Shown here: positions 9,255-16,474 of the stretch, piece after piece
Position numbering within the stretch: position 1 is the first letter of the stretch
How the letters are laid out: each line of letters opens with the position of its first letter
NCBI RefSeq assembly: GCF_026283955.1
Contig: NZ_JAPDPE010000054.1
Coordinates: forward strand, 1 to 33,144
Source: Dyella silvatica
GTDB lineage: Bacteria > Pseudomonadota > Gammaproteobacteria > Xanthomonadales > Rhodanobacteraceae
Length of the DNA: 33,144 bases
Direction of reading: 5' to 3'
The notes under the pieces: generated by a model
What the model was told of the DNA's origin: nothing
Seen by the model: only the letters and a program-made list of their open reading frames with translations
Database searches by the model: none
Made by a program: the position numbers and the translations under genes

Positions 9255-12200
9255 ATGAGTTTTCGTTCGATGAATCGCGGCTATTTGCTGCGGCAGTCGG
9301 CCTTGGCGGTAGCTTTGACCATGGGGATGGCGGGCGGGGCTTTTGGCCAGTCAACCACGGGCGGTATTTTTGGTCAGGCCGAAGCCGGCGAAACCGTCAC
9401 CGTTAGCAACACCACTGGTTTGACCCGTCAGGTCGCGGTCGATAGCAAGGGCCGTTACAGCGTTGGTAATTTGCCGCTGGGTACTTACACGGTCTCCCTG
9501 CAAAAAGGCGGCACCACGGTCGATACGCGTAAGGAAGTAAACCTTACGGTGGGCTCGAACACCGAGGTTTCCTTTGCCAGCGCCGCGAATGCTTCGTCGC
9601 TGTCGGCGGTGACTGTGACCGCGAACTCATTGCCGTCGATCGACGTGAGTGGCGTGGACTCGCGCACCGTCATCACCTCACAGCAGCTGGCGCGCCTGCC
9701 GTTGGCACGTAGCGCCGAAGCCATCGCCTTGCTCGCGCCTGGTGTGGTTGCCGGTAGCAGCCTGTTTAACGGCCTTGGCCCGTCGGGTGGCAACGTGATT
9801 TCGTTCGGCGGTTCGTCGGTGACCGAGAACGCCTACTACATCAATGGCTTCAACACCACCGATCCGCTTAGCGGCTTCGGCGGCATCACCTTGCCTTATG
9901 GTGCGATCGACCAGCAGGAAATTCTCAGTGGCGGCTACGGCGCGGCTTACGGTCGTTCTGACGGTGGCGTCATCAGCCAGGTCGGTAAGCGCGGCACTAA
10001 CGAGTGGCATTTCGGTGGCCAGATTCAGTGGACGCCCGACGATCTGAAGAGCGATCAGAAGAACTATTTCTACGTCAAGAAAGATGGTTCGCAGGGCAAA
10101 ATCTATCGTTTTAACAACGACAGCAAGTCGTCGACGACGACCTATAACGCCTATGTCGGCGGCCCGTTGATCAAGGACAAGTTGTTCTTCTTCGCAGCGG
10201 TGGAAGCCGAGCACGTGGCAGGCAAGAGTGTCGGTCCGGTCGGTGCCCCGCAGGACACCCATACCACGTGGAGCAATCCGAAGTGGTACGGCAAGCTCGA
10301 TTGGAACATCACCGACAGCAATATCTTTGAGCTGACCACGGCCTCCAATAAATCGTCTTATCGCGGCACGTTGCATAGCTTTGACTACTCCACTCGCAAA
10401 GATGGTCCGTTCAGCAGCTACGACACCTCGACCAAGAATGGCGCGGATCTCTACTCGGGCAAGTTCACCAGCTACATTACTGATGATCTGACGGTCAGCG
10501 CGCTGTACGGCAAGATGAAGGGCACGTACTACAGCGAGACCCCAGGCTTCGATACAAGCTCGGTGCATTTGTTCCAGCCGGATCAGCAGAACCCGGCAAC
10601 GAATGGCGGCAGCATCATCACCAACGGCCAGGCCATTTCGACGGTCGGGTTGCCGAGCCACAAGTCGACCAATACCAACCTGCGTCTTGACGTGACCTAC
10701 AAGCTGGGCTCTCACACGCTCACGGCTGGTATGGACAACCAGGACGTGAAAAATATCGACGGTGGCACCCAGTTCCCGGCCACGGGTCCGGGCTACGCCT
10801 GGGAGTACACCAATTTCGGCGATCCGAATGGCTACATCGTCGGTGGTCCAGGTACGGCCCCGGGTACGGCTGATTGGCACAATTTTCCGTGGGTAGGCAA
10901 CACTGGCGCGACACCGGGTGGCGGCACGGGCTACTACGTTGCCAAGTATCGTTATCACGACAATGCAACGGTGCGCGTTTCACAGCGTGCGCAGTACCTT
11001 CAGGACGATTGGCAGATCAACGATCGCTGGTTGGTCAAGCTCGGTCTGCGTAATGACCAGTTCACCAACTACAACGCAGGCGGCGTACCGTACCTGCGCT
11101 TGACCAAGCCGCAGTGGGCGCCGCGCATTGGCTTCAGCTGGGACGTGAATGGCGACTCCAGCTTCAAGGTCTACGGCAATGCGGGTCGTTACTATCTCGC
11201 CTTGCCCACCAGCGTGGCTTTGCGGGCCGCCGGCTCGTCGCTGTATACCCGTGAGTACTACACCTATACGGGTATCGATGCGAACGGTATCCCCACTGGC
11301 CTGAGCCCGATTGCCAACAGCATTGGGCCTGGTGCGCCGTTCTCCGCCAACGGTGAGTATGGCCAGCCGCGCGATCCGAAGTTGAGTGCCGCGCAAGGCC
11401 TGAAGTCGGAATACCAGGACGAGTACATCCTTGGTTTCGACAAGAAGCTGGGCGATTCGTGGGTTTACGGTGCCAAGGCAACGTTCCGCAACCTGCGTAA
11501 CGCGATTGATGATATTTCGGACAAGAGTTCGATCATCAATAAGATGAACAGCATGGGCATCGATCCGAGCACCTTTGATCCGTCGGCGATCCCGGGCAGC
11601 ATCTTGATCAATCCAGGCAAGAACCAGACCTTTACGATTGCCAAGATTGGTGGTGGTTACTACAGCGTGCCGATGGATTGGAAGAAGGATTTCGGCTTCG
11701 ACCAGGGCCTGAAGCGCAAGTACTACAGCCTGGACTTGTTCCTGGAGCATCCGTTTGACGGCAAGTGGTACGGCAAGATCGACTACCTGTGGTCGCATAA
11801 CTTCGGTAACAGCGAAGGCCAGGTAAAGTCCGATACGGGCCAAACCGACGTTTCGGCCACGTCCGACTGGGATTTCGCACCGCTGATGGTCTCGTCCAAC
11901 GGCGATCTTTCTAACGATCGCAGGCATCAGATCAAGGCCTATGGCTCGTACCAGATCGCGCCGGAGTGGATGGTCTCGGGCAACTTGGCAATCGCGTCCG
12001 GTTCGCCGCGTTCCTGCCTTGGCTTGTATGGCCCCAATGGCGTCGACCCGTATGGTTATGGCACCAGCTACCACTTCTGCAATGGTCAGGCAGTTGCCCC
12101 TGGCTTTGCGCGCAACCCCTGGACGTACTTGCTTAGCCTGAGCGCTGAGTACCGTCCGGAATGGGCTGACAAGAAGCTTGGTTTCAACGTCATGGTCTAT

Positions 12201-12320
12201 AACGTGTTCAATAGCCAGGAGACCACGCAGACCTACGCGCATTACAACGTCAGCTATCTGCGTCCGTACTCCAGCCAGACCCCGCGTTACATTCGTCTGG
12301 GTGTCAACTACGACTTCTAG
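9255..12320 (+). CDS. Oar-type TonB-dependent outer-membrane receptor
   Basis: 1,021 residues from the ATG at 9255. An ATG at 9240 is in frame, but the ribosome site GGGGAG (9242-9247) lies inside it and is well spaced from 9255. The protein has a signal peptide (residues 1-31, ending GGAFGQS) and a carboxypeptidase-regulatory-like beta domain at about 32-105 (TVSNTTGLTRQVAVDSKGRY, LPLGTYTV). A plug domain follows at about 115-245 (VITSQQLARLPL, EILSGGYGAAYGRSDGG), then a large beta-barrel ending in YIRLGVNYDF with the C-terminal Phe used for outer-membrane insertion. This domain order is that of Oar-like receptors, which are numerous in Xanthomonadales. The ligand is unknown; the Fur-like site upstream hints at iron but does not prove it. 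It is a single-gene unit with its own terminator. Confidence 0.93.
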   Translation: MSFRSMNRGYLLRQSALAVALTMGMAGGAFGQSTTGGIFGQAEAGETVTVSNTTGLTRQVAVDSKGRYSVGNLPLGTYTVSLQKGGTTVDTRKEVNLTVGSNTEVSFASAANASSLSAVTVTANSLPSIDVSGVDSRTVITSQQLARLPLARSAEAIALLAPGVVAGSSLFNGLGPSGGNVISFGGSSVTENAYYINGFNTTDPLSGFGGITLPYGAIDQQEILSGGYGAAYGRSDGGVISQVGKRGTNEWHFGGQIQWTPDDLKSDQKNYFYVKKDGSQGKIYRFNNDSKSSTTTYNAYVGGPLIKDKLFFFAAVEAEHVAGKSVGPVGAPQDTHTTWSNPKWYGKLDWNITDSNIFELTTASNKSSYRGTLHSFDYSTRKDGPFSSYDTSTKNGADLYSGKFTSYITDDLTVSALYGKMKGTYYSETPGFDTSSVHLFQPDQQNPATNGGSIITNGQAISTVGLPSHKSTNTNLRLDVTYKLGSHTLTAGMDNQDVKNIDGGTQFPATGPGYAWEYTNFGDPNGYIVGGPGTAPGTADWHNFPWVGNTGATPGGGTGYYVAKYRYHDNATVRVSQRAQYLQDDWQINDRWLVKLGLRNDQFTNYNAGGVPYLRLTKPQWAPRIGFSWDVNGDSSFKVYGNAGRYYLALPTSVALRAAGSSLYTREYYTYTGIDANGIPTGLSPIANSIGPGAPFSANGEYGQPRDPKLSAAQGLKSEYQDEYILGFDKKLGDSWVYGAKATFRNLRNAIDDISDKSSIINKMNSMGIDPSTFDPSAIPGSILINPGKNQTFTIAKIGGGYYSVPMDWKKDFGFDQGLKRKYYSLDLFLEHPFDGKWYGKIDYLWSHNFGNSEGQVKSDTGQTDVSATSDWDFAPLMVSSNGDLSNDRRHQIKAYGSYQIAPEWMVSGNLAIASGSPRSCLGLYGPNGVDPYGYGTSYHFCNGQAVAPGFARNPWTYLLSLSAEYRPEWADKKLGFNVMVYNVFNSQETTQTYAHYNVSYLRPYSSQTPRYIRLGVNYDF

Positions 12321-12373
12321 TAGTTAGTTTTGCGGTAATGCCTCAACGACGAAGGCTCGTAGTCTTCGTACTA

Positions 12374-12403
12374 GCCGCCAGGGATTTCCCTGGCGGCTTT
12401 TTT
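12374..12403 (+). terminator. Rho-independent terminator of the TonB-dependent receptor gene
   Basis: GCCGCCAGGG-ATTT-CCCTGGCGGC (12374-12397) is a perfect 10-base-pair stem, extendable by one A-T pair, followed by six T. It lies 53 bases after the stop codon. Confidence 0.95.
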
Positions 12404-12484
12404 ATTGGGCAAAGGGGCTGGACCCATGGAGGTATCGCTCCCTTGAGTTCATCCCGCCCTAATTACCTCCAGGGAGAGCAGCTG

Positions 12485-12827
12485 ATGCGCGATAGCCCAT
12501 TCGCTGAAGCGGGATCGCTTCGCTGCCGAAGCAAATCGACAGCGGGGGCAAGGAGATATGCCTCGGGCAGAACATCTTCGACGGCAACTAAAGACGTATA
12601 GCAGTCCGAATGCCGTCACGCGACGATGGTTGAAGTGCGGCGGCTACGCGATCTCAAAGCAATGCATGGCCAGCTCAGGTGACTATGCGCCGAGCTGGTG
12701 ACGGGGAGTCATGCGCGAAAGATGGTCATCCGCAAAGCGGCATAGCTCGATGCGTAAGCATCGGTCCTTGGCCAGGCAAGGAGTGCACCGAGTCTCGATC
12801 GCGGATCAAAGCCCTATAGAAGCCCGC
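12485..12827 (+). pseudogene. Decayed IS3-family transposase remnant (OrfA and start of OrfB)
   Basis: No intact ORF remains, but pieces in several frames resemble an IS3-family OrfA. MRDSPFAEA starts at 12485. It is followed in another frame by LPKQIDSGGKEICLGQNIFD, which resembles the helix-turn-helix part (KQADSG..K..ELCR..GISDAT). Then MVEVRRLRDLKAMHGQLR-stop-LCAELVTG with ARKMVIRKAA resembles the leucine-rich coiled coil (EVRRLKDLE.EN.RLK.LVAEL ... VI.KK). After the stop at 12743, SVLGQARSA recalls the start of OrfB (RACRVLGQ.RST). At least two frame changes and several stops mean it is dead. The terminal repeats are not visible. It lies between two convergent genes. Recognition is by eye and moderately sure. 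Confidence 0.55.
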
Positions 12828-13949
12828 TCAAACTGACGATGCGCCTTCACTCACCGTGGTGTGAGTCACCACCGGGGCGGCCCCATCGACGCCATGCAGC
12901 GGCACCGTTTGATGATGGGCCAAGGCATGCAGATCCAGCTGATCTACGGGAATTGGTGCGTAGTTTGGCCCAAACGCGACTTCGCCCAGCTTCCAGCCGG
13001 CGGGCCGCCTGATAGCGCCCCAGAAGCGTTTGATGGCATTCCAGTGCAGGCCGAGCAGGCCGTGGTTGTTGTCGTCGTCGACCATGGGGTCGCCCACGCC
13101 GGTGGGGCGGGGTGGTTCGCCGTAGAGTGCGGTACCGAAGACCACGTCCCAGAGCGAGAACACCTGGCCGAAATTGCAGTTATGCAGTTTCGGCCGCGTC
13201 GGGTCGACCAGCATATGGTGCAGGCGGTGGAACTTGGGGTCGACGAATAGCCGCCCGAACACCGGGCCGAAGCCGATGCGCACATTGGCGTGCGAGAAGT
13301 TCTGTACCAGTTCGCCCACCAGCATCAGCCAGGCGAACTGCTCGGGCTCCACGCCCATCACGATGCCGACCATCGCCAGCACCATCGATTGCACGAAGCC
13401 ATCCACGGGGCTGCCGCGGTCGTTGGTCCAGCAGCTCATCTGGCGCGTGCTGTGATGCATGCTGTGCAGCGCCCACCACCAGGGCAGCGCATGCTGCATG
13501 CGGTGCATCCAGTAGTAGACGAGGTCGTAAATGAAGTAGTAGACGAAGAACAGCGCGAACGGGTGTTCTTTGAGCGCGGGGAGCCAGTGGGTGATGGCGA
13601 GCGGCGAGGCGCTGGCATCGCTGACCCCGGTGTCCACGCCACCGAAATAGTTGGCGATGGGTGTGAGTACCAGGAAGCTGAACAGCGGAAAGATGCCGAC
13701 CAGCATCATCAAGGTGTACTGGAAATCAACCTTGGTCAGCTTGCGGTCGGCCCACTGTTCGGCCGGGATCAGGCTTTCCAGCGGCCGGAAGATGAAGCCG
13801 ATGATGCATAGCTGCAAGCTGGCGATCAGCAGCGCGGCGGCGATGTCGGCGGGGTTGCCAGCCAGCTTTTCCAGGTGCAGGAATTGCAGCACCGGCAGCA
13901 CGCCGTGGCTGCTGAACCAGCTGACCAGGTGAGACCACAGTTCGGACAT
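12828..13949 (-). CDS. Fatty acid hydroxylase / sterol desaturase family membrane protein
   Basis: 373 residues. This superfamily uses a di-iron centre held by clustered histidines to hydroxylate or desaturate lipids in the membrane. Seen here are hydrophobic helices at about 36-56, 78-98, 131-147 and 187-215, and the histidine boxes HRMQH (149-153), HSMHH (162-166) and HRLHH (241-245), with further His at 220 and 256. The order HxxxH...HxxHH...HxxHH is the family signature. The substrate cannot be deduced; bacterial members act on various lipids, carotenoids or hopanoids. The C-terminal 60 residues are hydrophilic. AAGG lies before the ATG at 13949. murU and amgK lie upstream on the same strand, but a 163-base gap with its own promoter-like boxes suggests separate transcription. 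Confidence 0.9.
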   Translation of the reverse strand: MSELWSHLVSWFSSHGVLPVLQFLHLEKLAGNPADIAAALLIASLQLCIIGFIFRPLESLIPAEQWADRKLTKVDFQYTLMMLVGIFPLFSFLVLTPIANYFGGVDTGVSDASASPLAITHWLPALKEHPFALFFVYYFIYDLVYYWMHRMQHALPWWWALHSMHHSTRQMSCWTNDRGSPVDGFVQSMVLAMVGIVMGVEPEQFAWLMLVGELVQNFSHANVRIGFGPVFGRLFVDPKFHRLHHMLVDPTRPKLHNCNFGQVFSLWDVVFGTALYGEPPRPTGVGDPMVDDDNNHGLLGLHWNAIKRFWGAIRRPAGWKLGEVAFGPNYAPIPVDQLDLHALAHHQTVPLHGVDGAAPVVTHTTVSEGASSV

Positions 13950-13964
13950 CGTCGATAACCTTGC

Positions 13965-13995
13965 ACTAAAACCAGGCCGGTCCGCAGGCAGTCAA
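13965..13995 (-). promoter_or_regulatory. Candidate promoter of the sterol-desaturase-family gene
   Basis: On the minus strand TTGACT (13990-13995) is a good -35, and TTTAGT (13965-13970) is a four-of-six -10, with a 19-base spacer that is longer than ideal. The predicted start is within about 10 bases of the ATG. Confidence 0.35.
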
Positions 13996-14052
13996 GTCGG
14001 GGGGTGACCCGATGCGCGGACGGCGGAGCGCCTTACAGAACTGAGAAGTTTA

Positions 14053-14086
14053 GGATAGGCCGGCCTGCGGCGCTATCCAGCCGGCC
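14053..14086 (-). other. Two overlapping, competing hairpins between murU and the sterol-desaturase-family gene
   Basis: GGATAG (14053-14058) can pair with CTATCC (14073-14078), or GGCCGGC (14058-14064) can pair with GCCGGCC (14080-14086). The second 5' arm lies in the loop of the first, so the stems are either alternatives or a pseudoknot. No T-run follows on the minus strand. It may be the 3' end structure of murU mRNA or a leader element. Confidence 0.35.
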
Positions 14087-14112
14087 GGATTTTGCGTCGG
14101 GCTACCTTTCGC

Positions 14113-14784
14113 TCAGCTGCCACGCAGCCGTGTATCGAGTTCGACCAGTTGCTGCGGGGTGCCGATATTGCACCAGTAGCCGTGGTAGCAGTCACCGCTG
14201 AGCTGTCCCGCGCGCATCGCCTGTTGGTACAGCGGCAGCAGTTTGAAGCGTCCCGGCGTGCGGCCATCCAGGAAGGCGGGGCGATAGACGCCTATATTGC
14301 CGAAGGTGAGGCGTTCGCCCCTGTCGTCCTCGTTCAGGCTCTGTCCGTGCAGGGCAAAGTCGCCGCGCGCATGCCAATCCGGATTGGGCACCATCACCAG
14401 ATGCGCCAGGCCTGCTGGTTCGAGCGGCAGGGCGGCATAGTCGTAGTCGCTATAGATATCCGAACTGAGTGCGATAAAGGGTTCGGATCCGAGCAGAGGC
14501 AGGGCATTTAACATGCCGCCGCCGGTTTCCAGCGGGGTCGGTCCCTCGTAGGCGTAGCGGATGCGCAGGCCCCAGCGCGAGCCGTCGCCCAGTGTGTCGG
14601 GAAACTGGTCGGCCAGGTGCGAGGTGTTGATCACCACGTAATGCACACCGATGGCGGCAAGCTTTTCCAGGTGCCATACGATCAGCGGCTTGCCGCCGGC
14701 TTCCAGCAACGGCTTGGGTGTGTGTTCGGTGAGCGGGCGCATGCGCTCGCCCAGGCCAGCGGCGAAGATCAGTGCGTGCCTCAT
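14113..14784 (-). CDS. murU: N-acetylmuramate-alpha-1-phosphate uridylyltransferase MurU
   Basis: 223 residues from the ATG at 14784. A longer upstream reading would run through amgK and is an artefact. MurU makes UDP-MurNAc from MurNAc-alpha-1-P and UTP, the last step of the cell-wall recycling route that bypasses de novo UDP-MurNAc synthesis and fosfomycin. Seen here are the nucleotidyltransferase signature AAGLGERMRPLTEHTPKPLL (residues 8-27), the lysine of GGKPLI (about 32), the GPTPLETGGGMLNALPLL segment (81-98) and the acidic site SSDIYSDYD (about 107-115). The start codon overlaps the amgK stop by four bases (ATGA), so the two are translationally coupled. The pairing with AmgK makes this specific assignment strong against other sugar nucleotidyltransferases. 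Confidence 0.92.
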   Translation of the reverse strand: MRHALIFAAGLGERMRPLTEHTPKPLLEAGGKPLIVWHLEKLAAIGVHYVVINTSHLADQFPDTLGDGSRWGLRIRYAYEGPTPLETGGGMLNALPLLGSEPFIALSSDIYSDYDYAALPLEPAGLAHLVMVPNPDWHARGDFALHGQSLNEDDRGERLTFGNIGVYRPAFLDGRTPGRFKLLPLYQQAMRAGQLSGDCYHGYWCNIGTPQQLVELDTRLRGS

Positions 14785-15824
14785 GCGGCGGCGACCTGGG
14801 TCAGGTCGCGCCCTTCGGCGCGCCGCTCGAGCAGGGTCACGAAGCGGGTCAGTTCGGGATAGCGCCGCGCCACCGAGATGACATAGTGATAGACGCGCGG
14901 CACGTCGGCGAGATAGCCGGGTTTGCCGTCGCGATACCAGAGCCGGTAAAACTGGCCTAGCACCTTGATATGGCGTTGCAGACCGATCAGGTCGAACCAG
15001 CGCAGAAAGCGTGCGCGGTCTACCGAGGCATCCAGCAGGCCGGTATGGCGCAGGCGTTCGAAGTAACCCACCGCCCAGGCTTCGACGCGCTCTGGCTCCC
15101 ACGCGATATAGCAATCGCGCAGCAGCGAGGCGAGATCGTAGGCGATGGGGCCAGCCAGCGCGCCCTGAAAGTCGATGATGCCAGGCGTGTGCAAGCGTTC
15201 GGCATCGCGTCGATTTTCCGGCGCGGCGACGATCAACAGGTTGCGGCTGTGGAAGTCACGATGCACGAAGCCGCGGGGTTGCTCTAGCGCGCTATGCAGG
15301 ATGATGCCGAAGGCGTCGTCGAGTACCGCTCGCTCATCCGCATCGAGTGCATGGCCCAGGTGCCGGTCGAGCAGCCATTCGGGCATCACCTCCAGCTCGC
15401 GCGTGAGGAAGGCCTGGTCATAAGCTGGCAGCCCTTCGGCGCTCATGCGTGTCTGTATGCGCAGCAGAGCGTCCATCGCATCGCCATAGAGCGTATCGGC
15501 GCTGGTGTCGGTCAACTCGCCCAGGTAGAGCCGGTTGCCCAGGTCTTCGATCAACAGAAAACCTTGCTGCAAGTCCTGCGCATGCACTTGCGGCACATGC
15601 AGGCCCGCAGCATCCAGCTGCTTGCCGATCTCCACCCAGGGGCGCGGATCTTCTTGCGCCGGTGGTGAGTCCATCACGATCCAGCTCCGATCCTGATGAT
15701 ACGTGCGCCAATAGCTGCGGAAGCTGGCGTCAGCAGAGGCGGGTGCGAGGGTCAGCTGGGTATCGCCGAGGACAGCTCGGGTCCAGCCCAGACGGGAAAG
15801 TGCGCGGTCGTCGCTACGGCTCAT
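14781..15824 (-). CDS. amgK: N-acetylmuramate/N-acetylglucosamine anomeric kinase AmgK
   Basis: 347 residues. AmgK phosphorylates the anomeric hydroxyl of recycled MurNAc (and GlcNAc) with ATP in the cytoplasm, and MurU uses the product. The sequence is an aminoglycoside-phosphotransferase-type kinase: N-terminal lobe with ASFRSYWR (residues 33-40) and FLLIEDLGNR (99-108), catalytic loop GFVHRDFHSRNLLI with H188, D190 and N195, and the metal-binding Asp in GIIDFQGA (D218). A helical C-terminal lobe contains YDLASLLRDCY. The start ATG at 15824 has no clear Shine-Dalgarno sequence upstream. It is divergent from the metal-efflux operon, sharing a 190-base intergenic region. No lptD or surA is beside it, unlike in pseudomonads. 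Confidence 0.92.
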   Translation of the reverse strand: MSRSDDRALSRLGWTRAVLGDTQLTLAPASADASFRSYWRTYHQDRSWIVMDSPPAQEDPRPWVEIGKQLDAAGLHVPQVHAQDLQQGFLLIEDLGNRLYLGELTDTSADTLYGDAMDALLRIQTRMSAEGLPAYDQAFLTRELEVMPEWLLDRHLGHALDADERAVLDDAFGIILHSALEQPRGFVHRDFHSRNLLIVAAPENRRDAERLHTPGIIDFQGALAGPIAYDLASLLRDCYIAWEPERVEAWAVGYFERLRHTGLLDASVDRARFLRWFDLIGLQRHIKVLGQFYRLWYRDGKPGYLADVPRVYHYVISVARRYPELTRFVTLLERRAEGRDLTQVAAA

Positions 15825-15977
15825 GGCAGAGGAGTGTGGTATGTGCCGCCCAGCTTAGCGGCAGCCCCGCCGGCTGGCGAGCAGACAGCTGCTTTTGCGT
15901 GAGAAGCCGGGAACGAGGGCAGGCGCGGACTAATGGGAAAATCTTAAACAGGCTCTGACACGGGCCGGCAAATGAAA

Positions 15978-16007
15978 TTGTCTAACACGGTGGCCCCCAC
16001 CTAAAGT
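15978..16007 (+). promoter_or_regulatory. Sigma-70 promoter of the metal-efflux operon, likely leaderless
   Basis: TTGTCT (15978-15983), an 18-base spacer and TAAAGT (16002-16007) form a good sigma-70 promoter. Transcription would start at about 16014-16015, on the ATG of the first gene. No ribosome site lies before that ATG, so translation is probably leaderless. Confidence 0.55.
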
Positions 16008-16014
16008 GCCTGCC

Positions 16015-16407
16015 ATGTCTACCGTTTCGCCCCTGCTTGCTCGTTTGCGAAACCGCACCCGCGGTCTAGGGGTGCTGTTTGCTCTCGTCCTGATGGGCAA
16101 ACTGGTATTTGGCAGTCTGTGCTTTGCCGATGGCCTTAGCGGGCCCGACAACGTGGCGCAGGCGCAGGCCACCAGCGTGAGTGATGCCCATGCCGTAATG
16201 TCCGTCCAGGCCACGTCGGCCGACGACGGCGATTGCTGGCATGCAAGCACGGGCGGCTGCCATTGCAGCTGTTCACATGACATGCCGCTCACGGACATTG
16301 CGGTATCCGATGCATCGTTGAAACAACCGGCGCAGACGTTTGTCACGCTGCCGGCGGTCGTCAGCTTGCCATCGCCGTCTGCCCTACATCGGCCTCCCAT
16401 AGCCTGA
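16015..16407 (+). CDS. Small Cys/His-rich exported protein at the head of the metal-efflux operon (CopL/DUF2946-like?)
   Basis: 130 residues from the ATG at 16015; a GTG at 16006 is in frame but overlaps the -10 element. The N-terminus has Arg-rich residues then a hydrophobic segment (GLGVLFALVLMGKLVFGSLCFA, about 17-38), so it is exported or anchored. The centre carries DCWHASTGGCHCSCSHDM (about 73-90), with four Cys and three His in 18 residues, a likely metal-binding loop. The C-terminus ends in HRPPIA. Short exported Cys/His proteins of this build, including the CopL type of xanthomonads, sit at the head of metal-resistance operons. That parallel is inference; I could not confirm homology. 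It lies 67 bases before czcC. A role as periplasmic metal sensor or chaperone is plausible. Confidence 0.7.
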   Translation: MSTVSPLLARLRNRTRGLGVLFALVLMGKLVFGSLCFADGLSGPDNVAQAQATSVSDAHAVMSVQATSADDGDCWHASTGGCHCSCSHDMPLTDIAVSDASLKQPAQTFVTLPAVVSLPSPSALHRPPIA

Positions 16408-16426
16408 CTCCGTCGTCTGCGTGTCA

Positions 16427-16447
16427 GCGTCGAGCCTCCCTCGACGC
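16427..16447 (+). other. Hairpin between the small metal-binding gene and czcC
   Basis: GCGTCGAG-CCTCC-CTCGACGC is a perfect 8-base-pair stem with a 5-base loop, 28 bases before the czcC start and ahead of its ribosome site. With no T-run it is unlikely to terminate fully. It may adjust the ratio of the first gene to the pump or stabilise mRNA ends. Confidence 0.4.
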
Positions 16448-16474
16448 GTTTCGATCGGCTATGAGGAGTTTGCT

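Noticed and set aside
12338-12601. 87-codon ORF after the TonB-dependent receptor
   Set aside because: It runs through the terminator hairpin, and its 3' half coincides with the decayed transposase remnant.
14784-15114. N-terminal extension of murU to 333 codons
   Set aside because: The extension lies within amgK in another frame. The ATG at 14784 begins the family start (MRHALIFAAGLGERM) and overlaps the amgK stop.
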